Origin: Virgibacillus doumboii
GTDB taxonomy: Bacteria > Bacillota > Bacilli > Bacillales > Amphibacillaceae
Reading direction: 5' to 3'
Assembly: GCF_902806455.1 (NCBI RefSeq)
Contig: NZ_CADCWQ010000001.1
Location: forward strand, 744,001-808,000
DNA length: 64,000 nt
The first letter of the stretch is position 1; every line of letters begins with the position of its first letter. Below are positions 33,331 through 41,319 of this stretch, one piece after another. A program made the position numbers and the translations under genes. The notes beneath the pieces are model-generated. The model had not been told where the DNA came from and ran no database searches. It was given only the letters and a program-made list of their open reading frames with translations.

Positions 33331-34686
33331 ATGAATAGACAATTTGCAAATGTTCAAACGGAATTACCAGGTCCAAAGGCGAAGGAATTGCTGGATCGGA
33401 GACATGATGTTGTTCCACATGGGGTCGGTTATGGGGCACCGACATTTGTGGAATCAGCAAAAGGTGCACTTTTGAATGACGTTGACGGGAACCAATTTAT
33501 CGATTTTGCCGGTGCAATTGGCTGTATCAATGTGGGGCACAGTCATGATTCAGTTGTAAGCGCTTTACATGACCAGGTTGATAAATATATTCATACCGGA
33601 TTCAACGTTATGATGTATGATCCGTATATTGAATTTGCTGAGAAAGTTGCGGCGCTGGCACCCGGGTCATCCAAAAAGAAAGTGATGTTTTTAAACAGTG
33701 GTGCAGAAGCGGTGGAAAATGCGGTAAAAATTGCCCGCAAATATACGAAACGTCAGGGAGTTGTTTCATTTTCGGGCGGCTTTCACGGACGGACATTGAT
33801 GACGATGTCGATGACTGGGAAGGTGAAACCGTTTAAATACGAGTATGGGCCGTTTGCGCCGGAGGTTTATCATGCGCCATATCCGTATTATTACCGTCGT
33901 CCTGAACAAATGAGTGAAGATGAATATACCGATTATTTACTAAATCAAATCGAGGAATTTTTTATCAGTGAAGTGGATCCGAGTCTTGTCGGGGCATTTG
34001 TCATGGAACCGGTTCAGGGAGAAAGCGGATTTATTATCCCGAATAAAAAATTCGTTCAAGGGGTATATGAACTGTGTAAGCAGCATGGCATTTTGTTTAT
34101 CGCCGACGAAATCCAGACAGGGTTCGGCCGTACCGGAAAATATTTTGCGATGGAACATTTTGGTGTTGAACCGGACTTGACCGTTATTTCCAAATCAATG
34201 GCTGCCGGAACGCCAATCAGCGGGGTGATTGGCCGTGAGGAAATTATGGATGGTGCTAAGCCAGGCGAATTAGGCGGTACGTATTGCGGCAGTGTACTCG
34301 GGTGCCGGGCAGGGCTCGCCGTTCTGGATATTATGGAAAAAGAAAACCTGAACGAACGTGCTGAAAAGATTGGTAAGCGGGTTATGGAAAGGTTCGGTGA
34401 ATTTGCTGAGAAATTAGATGTGGTAGGAGAATATCGCGGACTCGGTGCAATGTGTGCACTTGAGCTGGTGAAGGACCGTGAAACGAAAGAACCTGCCAAA
34501 GAAATGACGGCACAGGTGTTAAAAGAAGCACGTGAGCGAGGGCTGATCGTCCTGAAATCCGGTGTACATGATAATGTTGTACGGCTGCTCATGCCATTGG
34601 TTATCACCGATGAGCAGCTTGAAGAAGGTTTGGATATTCTGGAAGAGGCAGTGGAAGCAGCAGCACTTGTCGGAGCAAAAGGGTAA
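33331..34686 (+). CDS. Class III aminotransferase (GabT/DoeD-like)
   Basis: 451 residues; ATG at 33331 with GGGGAGG. PLP motifs: FLNSGAEAVENAVKIARKYT, FSGGFHGRT, ADEIQTGFGRTG with the cofactor aspartate, and the Schiff-base lysine in TVISKSMAAG. This group transaminates omega-amino groups of 4-aminobutyrate, 2,4-diaminobutyrate and similar. In this cluster it is the candidate for diaminobutyrate (or hydroxydiaminobutyrate) to aspartate semialdehyde, the DoeD step. A plain GABA aminotransferase role cannot be excluded from sequence. Confidence 0.85.
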   Translation: MNRQFANVQTELPGPKAKELLDRRHDVVPHGVGYGAPTFVESAKGALLNDVDGNQFIDFAGAIGCINVGHSHDSVVSALHDQVDKYIHTGFNVMMYDPYIEFAEKVAALAPGSSKKKVMFLNSGAEAVENAVKIARKYTKRQGVVSFSGGFHGRTLMTMSMTGKVKPFKYEYGPFAPEVYHAPYPYYYRRPEQMSEDEYTDYLLNQIEEFFISEVDPSLVGAFVMEPVQGESGFIIPNKKFVQGVYELCKQHGILFIADEIQTGFGRTGKYFAMEHFGVEPDLTVISKSMAAGTPISGVIGREEIMDGAKPGELGGTYCGSVLGCRAGLAVLDIMEKENLNERAEKIGKRVMERFGEFAEKLDVVGEYRGLGAMCALELVKDRETKEPAKEMTAQVLKEARERGLIVLKSGVHDNVVRLLMPLVITDEQLEEGLDILEEAVEAAALVGAKG

Positions 34687-34716
34687 TAGATTTGCAGATT
34701 ACTATTTATTCAGTAA

Positions 34717-34860
34717 GAGGCTGGGACATAACAAAAACGTGTAGCAAAAGAAACGATCAATGTACGGATAAAGCGAAGTATATTTCCGGAGCGGTTGTTG
34801 AGCACTTATCCAGTAAGTTCGGATATTCCTTTTGATAAAGCACTTTAGTTTCAGCCTCTT
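34717..34860. mobile_element. 144-bp inverted-repeat element, copy 2
   Basis: Begins GAGGCTGGGACATAA and ends TTTCAGCCTCTT. The interior AAGCGAAGTATATTTCCGGA is the reverse complement of the matching part of the copy at 10290, so the two are inserted in opposite orientation. It lies within the catabolic operon, 30 nt after the aminotransferase stop, where its hairpin could reduce readthrough. Confidence 0.75.
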
Positions 34861-34942
34861 ATTGCATAACTGCAGCTAAGGATTTCGCCATTAAGCTCTG
34901 GCGATAAGCTAATTTTTCTAATCAGATAGGAGTGAACGTGAA

Positions 34943-36388
34943 ATGACTGTATTGAAGATGGAAAATTATTTGATGAATATAAATGGTGAGTGGGTCGGTA
35001 AAGATCTTAAGACAAAAGATGTCACGAACCCTGCGAACGGCGAGATTGTCGGGACGGTGCCAAATGGTGGTGAAGCGGAGGCAGAACAGGCGATTGACGC
35101 GGCTTTCGAAGCTTTTCAGTCCTGGTCCGAAACAAATGCCCATGAACGTGCCGGATATTTAAAGCGGCTGAATCAGCTTATGCTGGAGAACGAGGAAGAA
35201 CTGGCACAAATCATGACTCTCGAAATGGGTAAGCCAATCAATGAATCACGCGGTGAAGTGAAATATGCTGCTTCATTCATTGAATGGTTCGCCGAAGAAG
35301 GGAAGCGTGTTTACGGTGAAACGATTCCGGCACATAAGGCTGGTAAGCGCCTGCAGGTATGGAAAAAACCTGTCGGGGTTGTCGCTGCGATTACACCGTG
35401 GAATTTTCCAGCTGCGATGCTGACACGAAAGATGGGTCCGGCACTTGCTGCAGGCTGTACGGTAATTATGAAGCCTTCTGGTGAAAGCCCATTAACAGCG
35501 GTTAAATTAATGGAACTGTGTGAGGAAGCTGGTTTTCCAAAAGGCGTTGTAAACCTGGTAACAGGCTCTTCATCGAAAATTGCCAAAACAATCATGGAAA
35601 ATAATAAAGTACGCAAAGTTACATTTACCGGTTCAACCGAAGTTGGCAAACTATTAATTAAACAAAGTGCTGAACAGGTGAAAAATGTGTCCCTGGAACT
35701 CGGAGGCCATGCACCGCTTGTCGTATTGGATGATGCGAATGTTGACCTGGCAGTTAAAGGAACGGTGGCATCCAAGTTCAGAAATGCCGGGCAGACATGT
35801 ATATGTGCCAATCGGGTATACGTACAGGCAGGTATTTATGATGAATTTGTTGAGAAGCTTTCCCAAGCGGTAAAAGAATTGAAAGTCGGCGACGGCACTG
35901 ATGAATCCGTTGATATTGGTCCGCTAATCAATCAGGACGGACTGGATAAGGTGAAACGACATGTTGATGATGCTGTTTCCAAAGGGGCAACGGTTGTATC
36001 CGGCGGTGAGCCGATTTCGGATAATGGCGGTGTATTTTATCAGCCAACCGTAGTTAAAGATGTAGATAATTCAATGGTGATAATGCATGAAGAGACATTC
36101 GGCCCTGTAACACCTGTTCAGCAAATCGCTTCAGACGAAGAGGCGGTTAAGCTGGCAAATGATACACCGTATGGATTGGCCGCATATGTCTTTACGGAAA
36201 ATGTTGCAAGAGGCATGAAGCTGATTGAAAAACTTGACTTCGGAATTGTCGGCTGGAACGACGGTGCACCATCAGCAGCACAAGTGCCGTTTGGCGGAAT
36301 GAAAGAAAGCGGCATCGGCAGAGAAGGCGGACACGAAGGTATCGAAGAATTTGTTGAATCACAATACGTGTCAATTGGCATGGAATAG
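34943..36388 (+). CDS. NAD(P)-dependent semialdehyde dehydrogenase (GabD/DoeC-like)
   Basis: 481 residues of the succinate-semialdehyde dehydrogenase class. Motifs: VAAITPWNFPAAM, FTGSTEVGK, catalytic Glu in SLELGGHAPLVV and catalytic Cys in FRNAGQTCICANR, and EETFGPV. It oxidises a semialdehyde to the acid. Next to the class III aminotransferase it is the candidate for aspartate-semialdehyde (or 3-hydroxyaspartate semialdehyde) to the amino acid, the DoeC step. GABA degradation is the alternative reading. TAGGAGTG precedes the ATG. Confidence 0.87.
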   Translation: MTVLKMENYLMNINGEWVGKDLKTKDVTNPANGEIVGTVPNGGEAEAEQAIDAAFEAFQSWSETNAHERAGYLKRLNQLMLENEEELAQIMTLEMGKPINESRGEVKYAASFIEWFAEEGKRVYGETIPAHKAGKRLQVWKKPVGVVAAITPWNFPAAMLTRKMGPALAAGCTVIMKPSGESPLTAVKLMELCEEAGFPKGVVNLVTGSSSKIAKTIMENNKVRKVTFTGSTEVGKLLIKQSAEQVKNVSLELGGHAPLVVLDDANVDLAVKGTVASKFRNAGQTCICANRVYVQAGIYDEFVEKLSQAVKELKVGDGTDESVDIGPLINQDGLDKVKRHVDDAVSKGATVVSGGEPISDNGGVFYQPTVVKDVDNSMVIMHEETFGPVTPVQQIASDEEAVKLANDTPYGLAAYVFTENVARGMKLIEKLDFGIVGWNDGAPSAAQVPFGGMKESGIGREGGHEGIEEFVESQYVSIGME

Positions 36389-36401
36389 TGGGGGATTTGT
36401 T

Positions 36402-36785
36402 ATGAAGGAATTAATCGAAACGCTTAATGCTCCACAGCCAAGCGGACCGTATTCACAAGGTGTAAAAACAGAGCAACTCATTTTCGTTTCCGGTCAGGAT
36501 GGTGTAAAGCCATCCGGTGAATCAGTCGGTGATTCGATTGCCGCACAGACTACGGCAAGTCTTGAAAATATTAAAAATATATTGGCAGAAAAAAACGCCG
36601 GACTTTCAGATCTTGTATACGTCACATGCCATTTATCCGACCTTCAGGAAGAGACGGTTAAAGAATTTAACAAAGCTTATGCGTCTTATTTGGAGGATGT
36701 TGCTGTAAAACCGGCCCGGATAACAATCGGCAGTCAATTGCTGGAGACTAAAGTGGAGATTACGGCGATTGCCTGTGTAAACTGA
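36402..36785 (+). CDS. ridA: RidA family enamine/imine deaminase
   Basis: 127 residues. RidA features: PSGPYSQGV with the substrate tyrosine region near the N-terminus, FVSGQDG, and KPARITIGSQLLETKVEITAIA with the conserved arginine near residue 105. It hydrolyses 2-aminoacrylate-type or iminosuccinate-type intermediates released by PLP dehydratases. Placement beside an EutB-type dehydratase fits this. The ATG at 36402 follows GTGGGGGA; the longer frame overlaps the aldehyde dehydrogenase and is rejected. Confidence 0.9.
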   Translation: MKELIETLNAPQPSGPYSQGVKTEQLIFVSGQDGVKPSGESVGDSIAAQTTASLENIKNILAEKNAGLSDLVYVTCHLSDLQEETVKEFNKAYASYLEDVAVKPARITIGSQLLETKVEITAIACVN

Positions 36786-36791
36786 CCCAGA

Positions 36792-36824
36792 GGAAGGGAG
36801 TTATTATCATTGACTCCCTTCTTT
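36792..36824 (+). terminator. In-operon hairpin between ridA and the amidohydrolase
   Basis: GAAGGGAGT / ACTCCCTTC stem followed by TTTT, seven bases after the ridA stop. It may partially terminate transcription. Confidence 0.6.
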
Positions 36825-36843
36825 TAAGAAGGGGGGTTCGCGA

Positions 36844-38064
36844 GTGGAGAAGATTACAAATCGGGCACTGCTTGAGCAGGCAGAAGCAATGTCAGAACAG
36901 CTTATTGATTGGCGAAGAAGACTTCATTCCTATCCTGAGCTGAGTTTTCAGGAAGTGGAAACATCCAAGTTTGTCGCGCAGGTTTTGGAAAACATACCCG
37001 GCATGGAAGTAGAAACCGGGGTCGGTTATCCAACTGCTGTTGTAGGAACACTTTCTTCTGGTTCAGGACCGACAATTGCTGTTAGGGCGGATATGGATGC
37101 ATTGCCCATTCAGGAAGAAAATGAACATGGATTTAAATCTCAAAATGAAGGTGTTATGCATGCATGTGGACATGATGCGCATACCACCATTGGATTGGGT
37201 GTCGCCAGTTTAGTGGGGGAACTTTTCCAACGTGGTGAACTGAATGGTACGGTTAAATTTCTGTTTCAGCCTGCTGAAGAACGAGCTGATGAGGATGGTT
37301 CAACAGGTTCACCCTATATGATTCAGGCAGGAGTGTTGGATGATGTTGACTGCGCCATTGCACTTCATATGAGTCCGGAAAATCGGCTTGGTGAGGTCAA
37401 GATTCATGATGGGTACAGCATGGCCAATGTTGATATTTTCGAAGCGAATATTCTCGGAACGGGCGGACACGGTGCATATCCGCATCTGGGAACAGACCCT
37501 GTATGGATGCTCGGCCCGGTGCTGCAGGCGCTGCATGGCATTGTTGCTCGCCGTGTATCGCCACTTGATTCAGCGGTCATCAGCATTGGAAGTGTTGATG
37601 CTGGTTTTGCCGGCAATGTCATCCCTTCTGAGGTACAGATAAAAGGAACAATCCGCAGTTATCAGCCTGATGTTCGGGACCTGCTGCATGATGAATTGGC
37701 AAAAGCTTTTTCGATCGTAAAAGGATTTGATGGTGGCTATAAATTAACGATTACACCTGAAGATCCGGCATTAAGGAACGACCCGGCGGTTAATTGGTTA
37801 TTTAAGGGTGTATTTGCAGATCTTTACCCCGACTATAGAATTGTGGATGAACCGTTTGGACTTGGCGGGGAAGATTTTGCCCATATGACACAGACCGTCC
37901 CCGGAGCAATGTTTTTTCTCGGCTGTGCAGTTGGAGATGGTGTTGCCAGAGACTTGCACACCCCGAATTTCGATATAAATGAAGATGTTTTGACGGTCGG
38001 GGTGGCTGTCATGGGGGAAACGGTGCGGCGGTTTTTGCAGAATGGGAAATTGCCGGAGAGATAG
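36844..38064 (+). CDS. M20D family amidohydrolase, candidate N-acetyl-diaminobutyrate deacetylase
   Basis: 406 residues, GTG start with AAGGGGGG upstream. Metal-binding motifs of the M20D family: AVRADMDALPI, MHACGHDAHTTIGLG, FQPAEERADEDGST, ALHMSPE and GGEDFAHM. Relatives remove acyl groups from amino acids (IAA-Ala hydrolase, N-acetyl-diaminopimelate deacetylase). The usual DoeB/EutE deacetylase belongs to a different (AstE/aspartoacylase-like) family and is not present, so this enzyme is the best candidate for that step. That role is inferred from position. Confidence 0.85.
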   Translation: MEKITNRALLEQAEAMSEQLIDWRRRLHSYPELSFQEVETSKFVAQVLENIPGMEVETGVGYPTAVVGTLSSGSGPTIAVRADMDALPIQEENEHGFKSQNEGVMHACGHDAHTTIGLGVASLVGELFQRGELNGTVKFLFQPAEERADEDGSTGSPYMIQAGVLDDVDCAIALHMSPENRLGEVKIHDGYSMANVDIFEANILGTGGHGAYPHLGTDPVWMLGPVLQALHGIVARRVSPLDSAVISIGSVDAGFAGNVIPSEVQIKGTIRSYQPDVRDLLHDELAKAFSIVKGFDGGYKLTITPEDPALRNDPAVNWLFKGVFADLYPDYRIVDEPFGLGGEDFAHMTQTVPGAMFFLGCAVGDGVARDLHTPNFDINEDVLTVGVAVMGETVRRFLQNGKLPER

Positions 38065-38072
38065 AAGTTCTG

Positions 38073-38117
38073 AAGAAAGGTCACTCATCGGTATCATGAG
38101 TGCCCGAATGAACTTGG
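38073..38117. repeat. Single copy of the 52-bp repeat family
   Basis: AAGGTCACTCATC, a short spacer and ATGAGTGCCCGAATGAA repeat the units at 9318 and 58507. One copy only, directly after the amidohydrolase stop. Confidence 0.65.
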
Positions 38118-38166
38118 AAGTGCGGAAACCGCTGATGAAAGTTTGTGATTCGCCATTAAACTAAAA

Positions 38167-38260
38167 ACAGCATAAACTCTAAAGAATACAACACAAACCA
38201 GTGTGAGAACAGCACAAAACCAAGATTATGCAGCACAAATAACAGCCCAGCACGAAAGGA
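38167..38260. repeat. 21-bp array, core ACAGCACAAA, four regular units
   Basis: Units at 38167, 38188, 38209 and 38230 are exactly 21 bp apart; a degenerate fifth ends in the ribosome binding site of eutB. It lies inside the catabolic operon between the amidohydrolase and eutB. Confidence 0.7.
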
Positions 38261-38268
38261 GGAATAGA

Positions 38269-39249
38269 ATGGCAAAAGAACCGATCACCTTCCGCGATGT
38301 CTGGAAAGCAAAAAAGCAGATTTCGTCCATCGTATCCAAAACACCATTGATTTATTCGCCGGCATTATCTGAGTTTTCCGGGTCATCTGTCTATCTAAAA
38401 CTGGAAAATATGAATGTGAGCGGATCATTCAAAATCAGAGGTGCAGCAAATAAAATTCTAAGTCTGACACCCGAGGAACAGGAACGTGGAGTGACAACCT
38501 TTTCCACAGGCAATTTTGGGATGAGTGTTGCTTATGTTGCTAAAAAGCTCGGAATAAACGCAACCATTTGCATTTCCAGCCGTGTGCCCAAAGCAAAAGT
38601 GGAAACGCTTCAACAATCAGGAGCACAGATCGAAATTTACGGGGAATCACAGGATGATGCCGAACAGCGCAGTTATCAGTTGGAAAAAGAGCATGGGTTA
38701 ACTGTTATTCACCCTTTCGATGATCCGTATATCATTGCCGGGCAAGGAACGATTGGTCTGGAGCTATTGGAAGATTTACCTCAAGTGGATACAGTAATCG
38801 GCGGGCTTTCCGGTGGCGGTCTGCATTCCGGATTGGGAGTAGCTTTAAAATCGACGGATTCCGGGATTCAAGTAATAGGGGCATCCACAGCGCGTGGTGC
38901 CACCATGTACGAAAGTATCAAAAAAGGAAAACCTGTCATTATCGAAGAACAGGATACATTGGCTGATAGTTTACTAGGTGGAATCGGGCTCGACAATAAC
39001 TATACGTTTGGAATGGTTCAGGAATATGTTGATTCTATTATTTTGCTGAATGAGGAAGAAATCGCTGAGGGAATGGCGTTCATGCTGGATAAACACCGAA
39101 TGTCGATTGAAGGGGCAGCGGCATCCGGGATTGGTGCCATTTTAAATAACAGAGTCGAGCCAGGTTCGCACGCTGTGATTGTTATCAGTGGTGGCAGCGT
39201 GGATACGTCCCTCATATTGGATGTTACTCAAAAATATCAATCTAACTAG
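38269..39249 (+). CDS. eutB: Hydroxyectoine utilization dehydratase (EutB-like)
   Basis: 326 residues; ATG at 38269 with AAAGGAGG. It is a fold type II PLP enzyme with the cofactor lysine in SGSFKIRGAANKIL, the substrate loop FSTGNFGMSVAYVA, and the phosphate-binding GGLSGGGLHSGL. EutB-specific stretches, from memory of the family, include ESQDDAEQ, YIIAGQGTIGLELLEDLP and DTLADSLLGGIGLDN. A 3-hydroxyaspartate or hydroxy-diamino acid dehydratase role fits. A generic threonine/serine dehydratase is less likely given the neighbours. Confidence 0.82.
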   Translation: MAKEPITFRDVWKAKKQISSIVSKTPLIYSPALSEFSGSSVYLKLENMNVSGSFKIRGAANKILSLTPEEQERGVTTFSTGNFGMSVAYVAKKLGINATICISSRVPKAKVETLQQSGAQIEIYGESQDDAEQRSYQLEKEHGLTVIHPFDDPYIIAGQGTIGLELLEDLPQVDTVIGGLSGGGLHSGLGVALKSTDSGIQVIGASTARGATMYESIKKGKPVIIEEQDTLADSLLGGIGLDNNYTFGMVQEYVDSIILLNEEEIAEGMAFMLDKHRMSIEGAAASGIGAILNNRVEPGSHAVIVISGGSVDTSLILDVTQKYQSN

Positions 39250-39273
39250 TTGATTTTTTAAGGAGGTTTTACG

Positions 39274-40122
39274 ATGAACAAAATGTTGTTTAATGATCAG
39301 ATAATGGATCGGGATACGCTTGTTGATATTGAGGACCGTGCTTATCAGTTTGGTGATGGAATCTATGAAGTTATCGGCGTTTATAATGGCAAGCCGCTGA
39401 TGCTTGATGAGCACATGGAGCGGCTGGAAAGGAGTGCGCGGGAAATCCGCCTGACACTTCCTGAATCAACATCAGAGCTTAAACGTAAACTGGAGGAGCT
39501 TGTTTCTGTTAACGAATTGGAAGAGGGCATCATTTACATGCAGGTTTCCCGAGGGATTGCATCACGGGAGCATTATTTTCCGGGTGAAAATGTTCAGCCC
39601 GTTACCGTGGCATATACACGGGAAGAAGAACGTATGACAGATGTGGAGGATCGGGGTGCAAAGGCTGTCCTTGTTGAGGATATCCGCTGGCTGCGATGTG
39701 ATATTAAGACGCTTAATCTGCTTCCGAACGCGATGGCAAAACAGGAGGCAGTTGAAAATAATGCGATTGAGGCTATTCTCCATCGTGGTGAAACGGTAAC
39801 GGAGGCAAGTGCATCAAATGTGTTTATCGTAAAGAATGGTGAACTGTATACTCATCCGGCAAATAACTATATTTTGAATGGTATTACCCGGAAAAAAATA
39901 ATTCAGCTTTGTGATTCGCTAAATATCAAAGTGAATGAAGAAACGTATTCTGTCGATGACTTGCTTCAGGCAGACGAGGTTTTTGTTTCAGCAACGAAAT
40001 TGGATGTTGTGCCAATTCTGAATGTAGATGATCATACAATTGCTGATGGTACGCCAGGTGAAGTCACGAAGCGGATTGTAGAAGCATTTCGTTCACTTTA
40101 TCAGCAGGATGTAAAAAACTGA
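39274..40122 (+). CDS. dat: D-amino acid aminotransferase (class IV)
   Basis: 282 residues. D-alanine aminotransferase features: DRAYQFGDGIYEVI near the N-terminus, IYMQVSRGIASREH, the PLP lysine region WLRCDIKTLNLLPN, and EASASNVFIV. It moves amino groups between D-amino acids and 2-oxo acids. It is followed 24 nt later by an alanine-racemase-like gene, so the pair could supply or consume D-amino acids such as D-glutamate. Within this cluster a role on D-(hydroxy)aspartate is possible but only inferred. Confidence 0.9.
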   Translation: MNKMLFNDQIMDRDTLVDIEDRAYQFGDGIYEVIGVYNGKPLMLDEHMERLERSAREIRLTLPESTSELKRKLEELVSVNELEEGIIYMQVSRGIASREHYFPGENVQPVTVAYTREEERMTDVEDRGAKAVLVEDIRWLRCDIKTLNLLPNAMAKQEAVENNAIEAILHRGETVTEASASNVFIVKNGELYTHPANNYILNGITRKKIIQLCDSLNIKVNEETYSVDDLLQADEVFVSATKLDVVPILNVDDHTIADGTPGEVTKRIVEAFRSLYQQDVKN

Positions 40123-40146
40123 TTTTACAGGGGGAGGGACCGTGTT

Positions 40147-41280
40147 TTGCTTAAACTACCAACTTTAACTGCGAACAGCCCAACGATTGCTGAAGTAGAT
40201 TTAGCTGCGTTTAAAGAAAATATCCGGACATTTAAGCAAGTTGCTGCTGATAGTATGCTGATGGCAGTAATTAAAACGAATGCGTATGGGCACGGGACCG
40301 TTCCAATTGGCCTGGCAGCTGTTGAAGCCGGAGCAGATCGCCTTGGTGTTACAACCGTTGAAGAAGGCGCTCTGCTTCGGGAAAACGGCATAACGGTGCC
40401 TGTTCACATACTGAGTTCCGTTTTGCCTGAGCAGGCTGCAGATATCGTTACATATGACTTAACAGCATCCGTGTCATCAAGAAAACTTGCGAATGATATT
40501 AACAACGAGGCAAAAAAACAGCATAAAACCGTACCGGTGAACCTCAAAATAGATACAGGGCTGCATAGGTTTGGCATTGAACCGAAAAAAGCGATCCAAT
40601 TCTGTGAATCGTGCTATCACTTAACCAGCTTAAACTGGGAAGGCATATATACACATTTCCCCAATTCTGATGAAGGGGACTGGGAACTGACGGAGGAGCA
40701 GTTTGCCTTATTTTTGGACACGGTATCGAACCTGAATGATCACGGATATAATTTCCCGATTCGTCATGTCGGGGCTTCAACGATTGCGATTGAACGAAAA
40801 GATATGCATCTGGATATGATTAGACCTGGTGCTGCATTATTTGGATATGAGCCTGCATCGCGGCAACGCGATCTGATTTCACTGAGACCGGTCATGACGC
40901 TGAAGTCGCGTCTCTTAAGTGTACGAGAGTTACCCCCAAATACGCCGGTTGGTTATGGCGGCAGTTATGTTACCTCATCTCACGAAAAAATCGCCATCGT
41001 GCCAATCGGTCACGGTGATGGCTATAAATACGCATTATCAAACAAGGGGGAAATGCTCGTAAACGGAAAGCGGGCGAGAATTGTTGGAACAATTTCCCTG
41101 GATCAGACGGTTATTAATGTCACAGGCATCCCGGATGTACGTGCGGGCGACGAGGTTATTGTAATGGGGAGTCAAGGAGGTGATGAGATTTCTGCTAAGG
41201 ATATAGCCGAATGGATGGAGAGTAATGTCGATGAAGTTCTTTCTAGTCTGATGGAACGAATTCGACGGGTGTATGTTTAG
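40147..41280 (+). CDS. alr: Alanine racemase family protein
   Basis: 377 residues with a TTG start and GGGGAGGGA eight bases upstream. PLP lysine in AVIKTNAYGHG (residue ~40), VNLKIDTGLHRFGI, HVGASTIAI, MIRPGAALFGYEP, the catalytic tyrosine in TPVGYGGSYVTS, and ISLDQTVINV. A biosynthetic Alr is normally encoded elsewhere, so this copy may be catabolic and act on another amino acid such as hydroxyaspartate. There is no sequence proof of that. Whether the genome has a second alr cannot be seen here. Confidence 0.87.
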   Translation: MLKLPTLTANSPTIAEVDLAAFKENIRTFKQVAADSMLMAVIKTNAYGHGTVPIGLAAVEAGADRLGVTTVEEGALLRENGITVPVHILSSVLPEQAADIVTYDLTASVSSRKLANDINNEAKKQHKTVPVNLKIDTGLHRFGIEPKKAIQFCESCYHLTSLNWEGIYTHFPNSDEGDWELTEEQFALFLDTVSNLNDHGYNFPIRHVGASTIAIERKDMHLDMIRPGAALFGYEPASRQRDLISLRPVMTLKSRLLSVRELPPNTPVGYGGSYVTSSHEKIAIVPIGHGDGYKYALSNKGEMLVNGKRARIVGTISLDQTVINVTGIPDVRAGDEVIVMGSQGGDEISAKDIAEWMESNVDEVLSSLMERIRRVYV

Positions 41281-41319
41281 TTTTATAAAAAAACGATAGG
41301 GAGATGGGGGAGTACACGC

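Noticed and set aside
34056..34607. 183-codon minus-strand frame within the aminotransferase gene
   Set aside because: It is fully antisense to a well-supported PLP enzyme and is serine/proline-rich, as expected for a shadow frame.
33331..36388. Plain GABA catabolic pair (gabT-gabD)
   Set aside because: Not excluded by sequence, but the linked operon with eutB, ridA and the shared operator with doeA makes a diaminobutyrate role the better reading.
36844..38064. Direct doeB orthologue
   Set aside because: The motifs are those of M20D peptidases, not of the AstE/aspartoacylase-like family to which DoeB/EutE belongs.
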